Below, piece after piece: positions 1 through 9,100 of a DNA stretch of 17,044 nt (its first letter is position 1; every line of letters begins with the position of its first letter). Source of the stretch: an uncultured Eubacteriales bacterium (GTDB lineage Bacteria > Bacillota > Clostridia > Peptostreptococcales > Anaerovoracaceae); NCBI GenBank assembly GCA_900547295.1, contig URGK01000058.1, forward strand, positions 1 to 17,044. The letters are read 5' to 3'. Under the pieces are notes generated by a model. It was not told the origin of the DNA. It worked only from the letters and a program-made list of their open reading frames with translations, and made no database searches. The translations under genes were made by a program, and so were the position numbers.

Positions 1-10
1 AGGTAAAAAC

Positions 11-188
11 CATTGAAATACACTCGACGCAGCTCGTGTATTACAATGCTGATTGCCATTATAATTCGGCGTTGCCTTTTTGCCCCAAGCTATGCTTGGC
101 TAGGCAGGCAGTAGACTCTTATAACAGCGCTTGTAGAGTCTTTGCATAAGACCTGCCGCGATTTGTTTGTGCAAATCGGGCTAGGGCT
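11..188 (+). ncRNA. candidate structured RNA (3' part), family not identified
   Basis: There is no plausible gene here, but the strand folds into a chain of helices. 11-23 pairs with 36-48 (13 positions, one A-A mismatch). 85-90 pairs with 94-99 around a 3-nt loop. 103-108 pairs with 152-157 and encloses 114-119 with 135-140. 159-165 pairs with 172-178 around a 6-nt loop. 82-84 can close the last three as a multibranch junction with 179-181. Five local helices within 180 nt is more than expected by chance and looks like a folded RNA, not a protein leader. It lacks the signatures of RNase P, tmRNA or SRP RNA that I would recognise. The clostridial raiA-type RNA is one family to test, but I cannot confirm it. 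The 5' end may lie left of the window. Strand is inferred from the downstream gene; the complement would fold too. Confidence 0.4.
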
Positions 189-195
189 TTAAATG

Positions 196-204
196 TGATA
201 TAAA
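196..204 (+). promoter_or_regulatory. possible extended -10 promoter of the nucleoside kinase gene
   Basis: TG-A-TATAAA at 196-204 fits an extended -10 element (TGnTATAAT, one mismatch), about 26 bp before the kinase start. No good -35 is visible. If real, transcription would start near 211, downstream of the folded region. That would make the folded region a separate RNA, not the kinase leader. This is weak evidence from one element. Confidence 0.3.
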
Positions 205-229
205 GGGAGAATTTTAGAAAGGGATTGTT

Positions 230-1888
230 ATGGAAATTAAAATACGAAAAGAACTCAGAGGCGAGTTTGATACAATAGAGATAAACAAGGGTATGGCTAT
301 TGAGGAGCTTGTCTTAAAGTATGCAGGTGAACTTCCGTATACCGTGGTTGCGGCTAAAAAAGACAATGACCTTGTGGACCTTACGGAGACTATCGACAAT
401 CCGTGTATAATAGAATTTCTTGATATACGCACGCAGGCCGCCAATCTGATTTATCAGTACAGTCTGTCGCTTATTTATCTCAAGGCTGTAAAGGATATTC
501 TCGGTGATGTGAATGTTGATATACAAAATTCACTCAGTAAAGGTCTTTATACGACAATAGCGTGTGATACTGTTTTGACAGATAAGCAGGTTGCTGATGT
601 CGAAAACAGAATGAGAGATATCGTAGAGGCAAATTTGCCTTTTGTTAAGGAGGAGGTTTCTGTAAGCGAGGCGGAGAGAAGATTTATAGAGCTTGACCAG
701 CCTGAGAAACTTGCACTTCTTCATAAAAAAGCAGACAAGGTAAGATTTTATTCACTTGAGGGCTACAGCAATTTCTTTTACGGTCTTATGGTGCCGTCAA
801 CAGGGTATATCAAATACTTTGAGCTGAAGAAATACAGGAGAGGTGTCATAGTCAGGTTCCCTCACCCGACTATGCCTGATGTCATTCCGGAATACAAAGA
901 AGAAGCCAAGCTGTATGATGCTTTCGGAGAGGCTACAGTAAGAGGCAGAATAATGGGTGTTTCGTTTGTTTCGGACCTAAACAGAAAGGTTGAAAACGGC
1001 GAATACAAAGAGCTTATTCAGCTTTCGGAAGCACTGCACGAGAAAAAAATCGCAGAAATAGCCGATATGATTACAAGGCGCAAAAAACGAATAGTCCTGA
1101 TTGCAGGACCATCATCATCGGGCAAGACAACATTTGCAAGGAGGCTGTGCATACAGCTCAAAGTAAACGGATTAAACCCTCTTTACCTCGGAACCGATGA
1201 CTATTTCGTAGAGAGAACCAATACGCCGCTTGATGAATACGGAGAGCACGATTATGAAAATCTGGGAGCGGTAGACATAGAGCTGTTTAACAGCAATATG
1301 AATGATTTACTTGCGGGCAGAGAGGTTGACCTGCCGGAGTTTGACTTTATGGAGGGTAAAAAGACCTTTGGCAAAAGAATTACAAAAATAAAGCAGACAC
1401 AGCCAATTGTAATTGAGGGTATTCATGCGCTGAACGGTGACCTGACGCCGTATATAGACGACGGTGAGAAATTCAGAATTTATATAAGTCCGTTTACTCA
1501 GCTTAACATTGACAGACACAACAGGATACCGACAACAGATGCGAGAATGCTAAGAAGACTTGTAAGGGATTATCAGTACAGAGGGCACAGCGCGCAGTCA
1601 ACCATAAGCTCATGGCCTAAGGTCAGAGCAGGAGAGGACAAAAACATCTTTCCGTATAACGATCAGGCAGATGTGCTGTTTAATTCAGTTCATATATATG
1701 AGCTTGCCGTACTCAAAAAATATGCAGAGCCTCTGCTCAAAGACATAAAGGAAGATGAGCCAGAATACTCTGAAGCAGTGAGAATGCTTAAATTTTTAAG
1801 GTTTTTCAGAACCATTGAAGATGACTCGATTATAGTTAATAACTCTATAATCAGAGAGTTCATAGGAGGCAGCATTTTTGTAGACTAA
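230..1888 (+). CDS. TGS-domain nucleoside (uridine-kinase-like) kinase
   Basis: A 552-residue protein of the clostridial 'nucleoside kinase' type. It has an N-terminal TGS domain (about 1-65), a degenerate threonyl/alanyl-tRNA-synthetase second additional domain (about 75-245), and a C-terminal P-loop kinase of the uridine kinase/phosphoribulokinase fold. The Walker A motif GPSSSGKTT is at residues 293-301, followed by a GTDDYF motif typical of the substrate side. Zinc-binding HxxxH, which defines editing domains of tRNA synthetases, is not seen where expected, so this part is probably regulatory or RNA-binding. By family it transfers ATP phosphate to a nucleoside, but the natural substrate is not deducible. 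The start ATG at 230 is preceded by AGAAAGGGA (216-224). It stands alone on + and converges on spoVG through the terminator at 1892-1950. Confidence 0.85.
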   Translation: MEIKIRKELRGEFDTIEINKGMAIEELVLKYAGELPYTVVAAKKDNDLVDLTETIDNPCIIEFLDIRTQAANLIYQYSLSLIYLKAVKDILGDVNVDIQNSLSKGLYTTIACDTVLTDKQVADVENRMRDIVEANLPFVKEEVSVSEAERRFIELDQPEKLALLHKKADKVRFYSLEGYSNFFYGLMVPSTGYIKYFELKKYRRGVIVRFPHPTMPDVIPEYKEEAKLYDAFGEATVRGRIMGVSFVSDLNRKVENGEYKELIQLSEALHEKKIAEIADMITRRKKRIVLIAGPSSSGKTTFARRLCIQLKVNGLNPLYLGTDDYFVERTNTPLDEYGEHDYENLGAVDIELFNSNMNDLLAGREVDLPEFDFMEGKKTFGKRITKIKQTQPIVIEGIHALNGDLTPYIDDGEKFRIYISPFTQLNIDRHNRIPTTDARMLRRLVRDYQYRGHSAQSTISSWPKVRAGEDKNIFPYNDQADVLFNSVHIYELAVLKKYAEPLLKDIKEDEPEYSEAVRMLKFLRFFRTIEDDSIIVNNSIIREFIGGSIFVD

Positions 1889-1891
1889 AAC

Positions 1892-1950
1892 AAAAGAGTT
1901 GCTGCACAGATAATCACCAGCGATTAATAACCTGTGCAACAACTCTTTTT
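1892..1950. terminator. bidirectional intrinsic terminator between kinase gene and spoVG
   Basis: A long inverted repeat: 1892-1909 pairs with 1932-1949 with a single C-A mismatch. It is flanked by an A-run on the left and a T-run on the right (1945-1950). It therefore ends in U-rich sequence on both strands and can terminate the kinase transcript on + and the spoVG transcript on -. Confidence 0.85.
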
Positions 1951-1964
1951 GTGTGGAAACAGTT

Positions 1965-2243
1965 TTATTCTGCTTCTTCTTCCTTTTCGGCAAGAACCTT
2001 TTCGTACTCTGCAAATATTGCATCCTTGATTCTGTTGCGTGTTTCAGAAAGAAGAGGGTGTGCGATATCTCTGAAATCGCCTTCTCCCATTTTCTTGCTA
2101 GGCATTGCAATAAACAGGCCGTTCTGTCCTTCGATAATTTTTATGTCGTGTACTACGAATTCATCATCAAAAGTGATAGAAACAACCGCTTTCATTTTTC
2201 CTTCGTCATTTACCTTGCGAACTCTTACATCTGTTATGTTCAT
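1965..2243 (-). CDS. spoVG: SpoVG, DNA/RNA-binding regulator
   Basis: The 92-residue product starts MNITDVRVRKV and carries the SpoVG core (FVVHDIKIIEGQNGLFIAMP, then GDFRDIAHP and a C-terminal acidic tail). It matches the Bacillus subtilis protein almost position for position. The family binds nucleic acid and modulates asymmetric septation, sporulation, virulence or cell-wall genes, depending on the species. The reading frame extends upstream to 2330, but the chosen ATG (2241-2243) is where homologues begin. It has AAAGGATGG about 8 nt upstream, whereas an ATG five codons earlier lies directly on that site and leaves no spacing. Its promoter is at 2287-2316 on the same strand. spoVG next to glmU and prs is the ancestral order; here it is turned around relative to the operon. 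Confidence 0.95.
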   Translation of the reverse strand: MNITDVRVRKVNDEGKMKAVVSITFDDEFVVHDIKIIEGQNGLFIAMPSKKMGEGDFRDIAHPLLSETRNRIKDAIFAEYEKVLAEKEEEAE

Positions 2244-2286
2244 TCCTATTTCCATCCTTTCACGACAAGAGATTAGTTGATGATAT

Positions 2287-2316
2287 ATTATACCACTATA
2301 AATACTGGAATTACAA
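2287..2316 (-). promoter_or_regulatory. spoVG promoter (vegetative type, extended -10)
   Basis: Read on the minus strand, TTGTAA (2311-2316), an 18-bp spacer and TATAAT (2287-2292). TG lies one base before the -10 (TGGTATAAT), giving an extended -10. It is about 45 bp from the SpoVG start codon. No match to a sigma-H site, which drives spoVG in Bacillus, was evident. Confidence 0.65.
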
Positions 2317-2407
2317 GCTTTTTCTCGCAAAAATCTGACAATTCAAATTAGACAGTATTCTTTTAAATAAAAAAACTTAAAAATACAGCATTTTTTCACT
2401 GCGTTTA

Positions 2408-2416
2408 TGGTATAAT
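2408..2416 (+). promoter_or_regulatory. murC operon promoter (extended -10)
   Basis: TGGTATAAT at 2408-2416 is a perfect extended -10, 67 bp before murC and divergent from the spoVG promoter. The -35 region is only a T-run (2389-2396 area) without a recognisable hexamer. This is the likely promoter for murC through mfd, because no other gap in that run has an evident one. Confidence 0.6.
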
Positions 2417-2483
2417 GGTTCTGCGATTATAATTCAAGGTAAATTGATTAAAATACGGAGATACACATCTGGAGGATGTTTAT

Positions 2484-3869
2484 ATGATAAATTTGACAGA
2501 TTGCAAGAGAATACACTGTATCGGAATCGGAGGAATAGGAATGTCTGCCATTGCTGAAATCCTTCTTGAGAGAGGCTTTCAGGTAAGCGGTTCCGATATG
2601 AAAGAAAGCGAAATGGTAGACAAACTTATAGCAAGCGGCGCAGAAATTTTCTTAGGCCATAGAGCAAAAAACGTTGAAGGAGCAGACCTTGTGGTTTATA
2701 CGGCGGCAGTTTCGGATGACAATCCCGAAATAGCCAGAGCCAGAGAGCTTGGCATACCCGCAGTTACAAGGGCGCAGATGCTCGGCAGACTGATGAGCGA
2801 ATACGATTACAGCATTGCTGTATCGGGAACTCACGGCAAGACAACGACAACCTCTATGGTTTCTTTGATTTTAAAACACGCAAACAAGGCGCCTACAATA
2901 CTTGTAGGCGGTAATCTCGCAGAGATAGGCGGCAATGTAGAGGTCGGCTCAGGGCAGTATTTTGTAACAGAGGCCTGCGAGTACAGAGACAGCTTTTTGA
3001 GCCTCTGTCCTAAAATCGAGATTATTTTAAACATAGACTCAGACCATCTTGACTACTTCAAGGATATAGACCATATCGTCAAATCCTTTGACAGATTTTC
3101 AAAGCTTGTGCCTGAGGACGGCACCATTATAGCCTACAATGCCAATCCGTTTGTAAACAGCGTGGTCAAGGATCTTGACAACGTTATAACTTTCGGATTT
3201 TCAGAAAACTGCACATATTATGTGACAGACATAGAATTCAACAGCGGACTGCCGAAATTTACAGTAAACCACGAGGGCAGAGCGCTGGCATCAATACAGC
3301 TTGCAATTCCGGGAGAACATAACATACTCAATTCTCTCGCTTCCTTTGCATGCTGTCATATGCTGGGCGTTGATGTTGAGGACATTGTTTCAACCCTTGA
3401 AAATTTCAGCGGTACGCAGCGCAGATTTGATATCAAGGGACAGACTGCAGACGGCAGGAAGATAATAGACGACTATGCGCACCACCCTACAGAGATAAAG
3501 GCAACTCTTGCGGCGGCGGTTAAAATTCCGCACAACAGCCTGTGGTGCCTGTTCCAGCCGCACACATATACCAGAACTCTTGCGCTGTTTGACCAGTTTG
3601 CAGCCTCCTTTGAGAATGCGGACAAGGTTGTGCTTGCGGAGATTTATGCGGCCAGAGAACAGAATGTGTATAATATAAGTTCCAAGGGACTGGTGCAGGA
3701 AATCAGAAAACAGTATCCCGACAAAGAGGTATATTACTTTGATAAATTAGAGGACATCGCAAGCTTTGTCTACAACAACTCCTCGGCAGGAGACCTTATT
3801 ATGACAATGGGCGCAGGGGACATATACAAGGCGGGCGAAATGATACTCAAACTGGACAGGAAGTTTTAA
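2484..3869 (+). CDS. murC: UDP-N-acetylmuramate--L-alanine ligase MurC
   Basis: The 461-residue cytoplasmic Mur ligase adds L-alanine to UDP-MurNAc using ATP, the first amino-acid step of the peptidoglycan stem peptide. The N-terminal Rossmann domain carries GIGGIGMSAIAEIL (about residues 11-28). The central ATPase domain has the Mur P-loop SGTHGKTTTT at 114-123. The C-terminal domain has the diagnostic DDYAHHPTEI motif at 329-338. Length is normal for MurC. The start ATG has GGAGG at 2471-2475 with 8-nt spacing. It heads the operon and its stop is one base from the next ATG, consistent with translational coupling to the UDP-GlcNAc gene that supplies its pathway. Confidence 0.97.
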   Translation: MINLTDCKRIHCIGIGGIGMSAIAEILLERGFQVSGSDMKESEMVDKLIASGAEIFLGHRAKNVEGADLVVYTAAVSDDNPEIARARELGIPAVTRAQMLGRLMSEYDYSIAVSGTHGKTTTTSMVSLILKHANKAPTILVGGNLAEIGGNVEVGSGQYFVTEACEYRDSFLSLCPKIEIILNIDSDHLDYFKDIDHIVKSFDRFSKLVPEDGTIIAYNANPFVNSVVKDLDNVITFGFSENCTYYVTDIEFNSGLPKFTVNHEGRALASIQLAIPGEHNILNSLASFACCHMLGVDVEDIVSTLENFSGTQRRFDIKGQTADGRKIIDDYAHHPTEIKATLAAAVKIPHNSLWCLFQPHTYTRTLALFDQFAASFENADKVVLAEIYAAREQNVYNISSKGLVQEIRKQYPDKEVYYFDKLEDIASFVYNNSSAGDLIMTMGAGDIYKAGEMILKLDRKF

Positions 3870-3870
3870 T

Positions 3871-4569
3871 ATGAATTACAAGGATTATGAGAAGCTCGAA
3901 AAAGAGCGTATCGAAAGAAACATCGGATATGCAAATCAGGGCGTCATCTTTATGGATATTAGAAGGGCATACATTGAAGAGGGCACACGCATAGGCGAAG
4001 GCACTTTCATATACCCTGACGTTATTCTCGAGGGCAATGTAAGCATAGGCAAAGACTGCCGCATAGGACCCTCAACCAGAATTAAGGATTCCAACATAGG
4101 CGACAGAACTGAAGTGCAGAACTCGGTTGTACTTGAGAGTAGCATAGGAAATGATACCAAGGTCGGACCTTTTGCATACATAAGGCCTGACAGCAATATA
4201 GGCAGTAAATGCAAAGTGGGGGATTTTGTTGAGGTTAAGAACTCGTCAATGGGGGACGGCACCAAGGCCGCTCACCTTACATACATAGGTGACAGCGATG
4301 TGGGCAGGGATGTAAACTTAGGCTGCGGTGTTGTTTTTGTAAATTATGACGGTACTAATAAGCACAGGTCTGTTGTGGAGGACGGAGCTTTTATCGGCTG
4401 CAATACCAATCTGGTATCCCCTGTTACAGTGGAAAAGGGCGCATACATTGCAGCAGGAAGCACGGTAACCAGAAAAGTTCCGGCGGACTCGCTTCTGATT
4501 GCAAGAGCCAGAGAAGAAATCAAAGAAGGCTGGGCTTCACGCAGCGGACTGCTTAAGAAAAATAAATAA
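3871..4569 (+). CDS. stand-alone GlmU C-terminal acetyltransferase domain (glucosamine-1-P acetyltransferase)
   Basis: The 232-residue protein is a left-handed beta-helix made of hexapeptide repeats such as IGEGTF, VSIGKD, SNIGDR and SSIGND. It aligns with the second half of GlmU: GPFAYIRPDSNIG, VGDFVEVKNS, KAAHLTYIGD, NYDG, FIGCN, AAGSTVTRKVP. The catalytic histidine equivalent is H135 (in KAAHLTY). The N-terminal uridylyltransferase domain (about 225 residues, with its LAAGxGTRM loop) is absent. The protein starts at the linker helix (EKLEKERIERNIG) that joins the halves in full GlmU. No second half or remnant lies upstream, where murC ends one base away. The expected reaction is acetyl-CoA plus glucosamine-1-phosphate to GlcNAc-1-phosphate. 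A separate pyrophosphorylase would be required elsewhere. AGGAAG at 3858-3863 supports the start. The reading frame is intact. Confidence 0.85.
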   Translation: MNYKDYEKLEKERIERNIGYANQGVIFMDIRRAYIEEGTRIGEGTFIYPDVILEGNVSIGKDCRIGPSTRIKDSNIGDRTEVQNSVVLESSIGNDTKVGPFAYIRPDSNIGSKCKVGDFVEVKNSSMGDGTKAAHLTYIGDSDVGRDVNLGCGVVFVNYDGTNKHRSVVEDGAFIGCNTNLVSPVTVEKGAYIAAGSTVTRKVPADSLLIARAREEIKEGWASRSGLLKKNK

Positions 4570-4609
4570 TATTGCTAACTACAAAACGAAAGATGAGGTA
4601 ACAGAAGAA

Positions 4610-5560
4610 ATGAAATCAGGTGCATTCTCAGAGTACAAAGTTTTTGCAGGAAACTCACATTTAGAGCTGGCAGAGGAAATCGCCTCAATAATGGGCAAAC
4701 CTTTAGGCAGAGCAACAGTAACAAAATTCAGTGACGGTGAAATATCCGTTAACCTGTGGGAAACAGTAAGAGGCGTTGACTGCTATATCGTACAGTCAAC
4801 CTGCGACCCTGTAAACGACAACCTAATGGAGCTCCTTATAATGATAGATGCAATGAAGAGAGCGTCAGCAGGCAGAATTAACGCGGTTATCCCGTATTAC
4901 GGATATGCAAGACAGGACAGAAAAGCAAAGGCAAGAGATCCTATCACAGCAAAGCTTGTTGCAGACCTTATTATTGCAGCGGGAGCAGACAGAGTTCTGA
5001 CTATGGATCTTCACGCAGCGCAGATACAGGGATACTTTGATATTCCGGTAGACCACCTGGTTGGACTTCCAATACTTGTAAAATACTTCAAAGAAAAAGA
5101 CCTTGATGATATCGTAGTGGTATCACCTGACCACGGCTCGGTTACAAGAGCAAGAAATATGGCAGAGCCTCTCAATGTACCTATTGCAATAGTTGACAAG
5201 AGAAGACCGGAGCCTAACAAGAGCGAGATTATGAACATAATCGGTAACATCGAAGGCAAAAACTGCATACTCATCGACGATATGATAGATACAGCGGGAA
5301 CAATTACAAATGCTGCAAATGCACTCAAGGACTTAGGCGCAAAGGACGTATTTGCCTGCGCAACTCATGCGGTATTATCGGGACCTGCAATCGAAAGAAT
5401 TGAAAATTCAGCTATAAGCGAACTCGTTTTATTAAACACAGTTCCTATTCCTGAAGAAAAGAAAATAGAAAAAATGACTCATCTGTCAGTTGCGCCGCTG
5501 TTTGCGGAAGCGATGACAAGAGTATTCACAAACAACTCAATCAGTAAACTTTTTGACTAA
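4610..5560 (+). CDS. prs: ribose-phosphate pyrophosphokinase (PRPP synthase)
   Basis: The 316-residue class I PRPP synthase makes phosphoribosyl pyrophosphate from ribose-5-phosphate and ATP for purine, pyrimidine, NAD, His and Trp synthesis. Visible signatures are VNLWETVRG, PYYGYARQDRK (96-106), the family motif DLHAAQIQGYF (133-143), SPDHG (172-176), the flexible catalytic loop around K197-R199 and the PRPP-binding loop DDMIDTAGT (223-231). The frame is open back to 4499 inside the preceding gene, but that reading lacks homology. The ATG at 4610 gives the usual family length and has GAGGT at 4595-4599. It is in the same operon as the GlmU-type gene (40-bp gap) and abuts pth. The ctc/L25 gene that follows prs in Bacillus is missing. 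Confidence 0.96.
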   Translation: MKSGAFSEYKVFAGNSHLELAEEIASIMGKPLGRATVTKFSDGEISVNLWETVRGVDCYIVQSTCDPVNDNLMELLIMIDAMKRASAGRINAVIPYYGYARQDRKAKARDPITAKLVADLIIAAGADRVLTMDLHAAQIQGYFDIPVDHLVGLPILVKYFKEKDLDDIVVVSPDHGSVTRARNMAEPLNVPIAIVDKRRPEPNKSEIMNIIGNIEGKNCILIDDMIDTAGTITNAANALKDLGAKDVFACATHAVLSGPAIERIENSAISELVLLNTVPIPEEKKIEKMTHLSVAPLFAEAMTRVFTNNSISKLFD

Positions 5561-5561
5561 T

Positions 5562-6194
5562 ATGTTCTGGAACAGAAAAAAACAAAACGACAACGGAATA
5601 GAGTTCGTTATAGCAGGTCTTGGAAACCCCGGCAGAGAATATGAAACCACAAGGCACAATATGGGCTTTATGGTAATAGACATTCTGGCTGACAAGACAG
5701 GTATTGACGTTAAGAAACTCAAGCACAAGGCTCTGTACGGCACCGGTACCATAGACGGACACAAGGTTATGCTGGTAAAGCCGCAGACCTATATGAACCT
5801 GAGCGGTGAGTCAATCAGAGAAATTATGAGATACTACAAGGTGCCTGTTGAAAATCTCCTCGTTATATATGATGATATAGATATTGAGGCGGGGACTTTG
5901 CGCATACGCAAAAAAGGCAGCGCAGGGACCCACAACGGTATGAAGTCGATAATATATCAGCTGGGCTCCGATGAGTTCCCTCGGATAAGAGTTGGAATAG
6001 GAGATAAACGAAAAGGAGATCTCAAAGACTATGTCATAGGCTCGCTGGGCAAAAAAGAAGCGGAAGAGCTTGCTCCGGTGCTTAACACCTGCGCCGATGC
6101 CTGCTGCTGTTTTGTGCAGAAAGGCATAGACAGGGCTATGAACGAACATAATAGCAGAAACAAAAAAGTGGGAGAAGATAAAAATGACCACTAA
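5562..6194 (+). CDS. pth: peptidyl-tRNA hydrolase
   Basis: The 210-residue Pth frees tRNA from prematurely released peptidyl-tRNA. The core begins at FVIAGLGNPGREYETTRHNMG. The catalytic His equivalent is H32 (TRHNMG), with N22 in GLGNPG. MNLSG, YDDIDIEAG (catalytic Asp) and GTHNGMKSI complete the active site. The protein has about 12-15 extra residues before the usual start of the family, rich in N, K and Q. Starts considered: ATG 5562, one base after the prs stop, and an in-frame TTG at 5553 overlapping prs. I chose ATG. Neither has a good Shine-Dalgarno sequence, so translation probably depends on ribosomes ending prs. Its end overlaps mfd by 11 bp. Confidence 0.93.
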   Translation: MFWNRKKQNDNGIEFVIAGLGNPGREYETTRHNMGFMVIDILADKTGIDVKKLKHKALYGTGTIDGHKVMLVKPQTYMNLSGESIREIMRYYKVPVENLLVIYDDIDIEAGTLRIRKKGSAGTHNGMKSIIYQLGSDEFPRIRVGIGDKRKGDLKDYVIGSLGKKEAEELAPVLNTCADACCCFVQKGIDRAMNEHNSRNKKVGEDKNDH

Positions 6195-9100
6195 AGGTAT
6201 AGTCAATATATCGGGAATATCGGAAAGCAGGGTGGCACCGGTTGCTGCCCGCATTTCCGAAAGCAGCAAAGGACAGACCCTCATAATTGCAGCATCTCCT
6301 GTGAGAGCAGCAAGACTTGCAGGTGATCTTTCTTTTTTTATTGACAAAAAAATATATGTGATGCCGCAGGAGGAGGAAACTTTTTTCAGATATGAGGCCA
6401 AGAACCACGATGTGCTGGTGGAGCGCCTGCGGATATTAAAAGCGTTATGTTCAGGGGAAGACTGCATAGTCATAGCCCCTGCTTTGGCTGCGGTTAAAAA
6501 GCTTCCGCCGCGCCGTATATATGAGGAAAAGGTGCTGAAAATACAGGTGGGCACAGAGCTGGATACGGCAGAGGTAAAGAAACAGCTTTCTGATATGGGC
6601 TATGAGAGATACAACATAATTGATGCGCAGGGGCAGTTTGCGGTGCGCGGAGATATTATAGACATATATACGCCTGACGGAGCGCTTCCGTATCGTATAG
6701 AGCTGTTTGGAAATGAAGTGGACGCTATCAGAGCCTTTGACCCCGATACACAGAGGTCATTAAACAATATCGAGTCTGTGGAAATATATCCTGCAAGCCA
6801 GTTTGTAAACGACAGAGATATATTCAGCCGGGCCGCGGACGAAATCCGAAAGGAATACGGCAGGCAGATAAAAAAATACGATAAGGCCGGAGAAACAGAC
6901 AAAAAAGAAAACCTCGAAAAAAGACTCGGATATATTACAGAGTATATAGAGAAGGTAAACAACGTTCAGATGCTGGAAAACTATCTCCACTATTTCTATG
7001 ACGATATGCAGTATCTGTGGGATTATATGACAGACGGCCGGATTATAGCCGATGACCCCGACAGGATTTACGAGGCTCTTGATTTAAGAGATGCGGAGCG
7101 CAGGGAGGATTTCAGAGTTCTGCTTGAAAGAGGGCAGGCTGTTCCTTATGACTACAGGATATTTTCACACAAGGAGGACCTGTACAGAATATATGAGAGA
7201 GAAAATGTATATGTCCTGACTCCTTTTGCCAAGAAAATCAAAGGCATTGAAACCTTTGCAGAGCTTCACAATGTAGTAAGCCGTCAGCCGGTGGTGTTTA
7301 ACGGCAGGCTGGATATGCTTGTTACGGAACTTAAATCCTACATCAAAAAAGACTATGAGATAACGATTGTCTGCTCATCTTCCGAGCGTGTAAACAATAT
7401 GAGGGAGTTTCTTTCAAGAGAGGGACTTGAAAGAAAGGTATCTGTAAAGCCGGGCGAGCTGACCTCCGGCATTGACTTCCCCGAAAGCCGGAAGGTATGG
7501 ATCTCGGATGCGGATATATTTACCGGAAGCAGACACAAAAAAAGAAAAAAGAGAATAAAGAGTGAGAACACTCAGCAGATAAAAAGCTTTGCCGACATCA
7601 AAAAAGGCGACTATATCGTTCACGAAAATCACGGTATAGGCAGGTTTATGGGAATTAAGCAGCTGACTGTAAACGGTGAGAAAAAAGACTATCTGCATAT
7701 CAAATATGCCGGAGAGGATATGCTGTATGTACCTGTAGAGCAGATGGATATAGTTCAGAAATATACAGGCTCAGACAGCGCGGTTCCCAAGATAAACAGC
7801 CTTTCGGGCGGCGAATGGAAAAAAACAAAGGCAAAGGCAAAGGCGGCTGTTGCCGAAATGGCGGCAGACCTTATAGAGCTTACCGCCGCAAGACAGCTTG
7901 AAAAGGGCTATGCTTTCGGACCGGACACCCCATGGCAGAGAGAATTTGAAGACAGCTTTCCATATGTCGAAACAGACGACCAGCTCAGATGCATTGCGGA
8001 GATAAAGGCGGATATGGAAAAACCGGTTGCAATGGAAAGACTTCTGTGCGGAGATGTGGGCTTCGGCAAGACGGAGGTTGCGGCAAGGGCTCTGTTTAAA
8101 TGCGTTGCAGACGGCAAGCAGGCTGCGGTTTTAGTTCCTACGACAATACTTGCAAACCAGCATTACTATACGCTCAAGGACAGATTTGAAAAGTTTCCTT
8201 TTAAAGTAGATGTGCTGTCCAGATTTAAGTCCGACAAGGAGCAGGAAAAAACCATAGAAAAACTCAAAAACGGGCAGGTGGATCTGGTGATAGGCACCCA
8301 CAGACTTCTGTCAAAGGATGTATCCTTTAAAGATTTAGGACTTCTTGTAATAGACGAGGAGCAGAGGTTTGGTGTCAAACACAAGGAGGCTATCAAAAAA
8401 CTGAGAAAAAACGTAGATGTGCTGACGCTTTCGGCAACCCCTATACCGAGAACGCTTCATATGTCGCTGACAGGCATCAGAGATATGAGCCTTATAGAGG
8501 AGCCGCCGGAGGACAGACTCCCTGTACAGACCTACGTTGTTGAGCAGGAGGACGATATTATACGCGATGTTATCGAAAGAGAACTTGGCAGAGGCGGACA
8601 GGTATACGTTGTGTTCAACAGAGTTCAGGGCATAGATATGGTTGCCTCAAAGATCTCGTCACTCGTACCGGAGGCAAGCGTTGCGACGGGTCACGGACAG
8701 ATGAACGAGGTACAGCTCGAAAAAGTTATGCTGGGCTTCATAGAGGGTAAGACCAATGTGCTGGTTGCCACCACAATAATCGAGTCGGGGCTTGACATAT
8801 CAAATGTAAACACTATAATTGTGCTTGATGCGGACAGGTTCGGGCTTTCACAGCTTCACCAGCTGAGGGGCAGAGTCGGCCGTTCCGATAAAATGGCATA
8901 CGCCTATCTGATGTATCAGCCGGGCAAGGTGCTAAATGAGGTTGCCGAAAAACGCCTGAGGGCAATCAGGGACTTTACCGAATTTGGCTCAGGCTTCAAG
9001 GTTGCAATGCGGGATCTTGAAATCAGAGGCGCAGGCAATATATTAGGTACTGCGCAGCACGGACATATGATGAATATAGGGTATGAGCTTTACTGCAAAT

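Noticed and set aside
1951..2280. Two overlapping + strand frames of about 107-109 codons
   Set aside because: They are antisense to spoVG, which is conserved over its full length and explains the region.
2331..2361. Imperfect inverted repeat (CTGACAATT / AATTAGACAG) between spoVG and murC
   Set aside because: Pairing is broken at several positions and centred on A/T. It is not better than chance in this composition.
4499..4609. Upstream extension of prs by 37 codons
   Set aside because: It overlaps the end of the GlmU-type gene and resembles no PRPP synthase N-terminus. ATG 4610 gives the normal length.
5811..6554. Open frame of 247 codons on the minus strand
   Set aside because: It lies antisense across pth and mfd, both unmistakable. 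The translation shows no domain pattern and there is no ribosome site.
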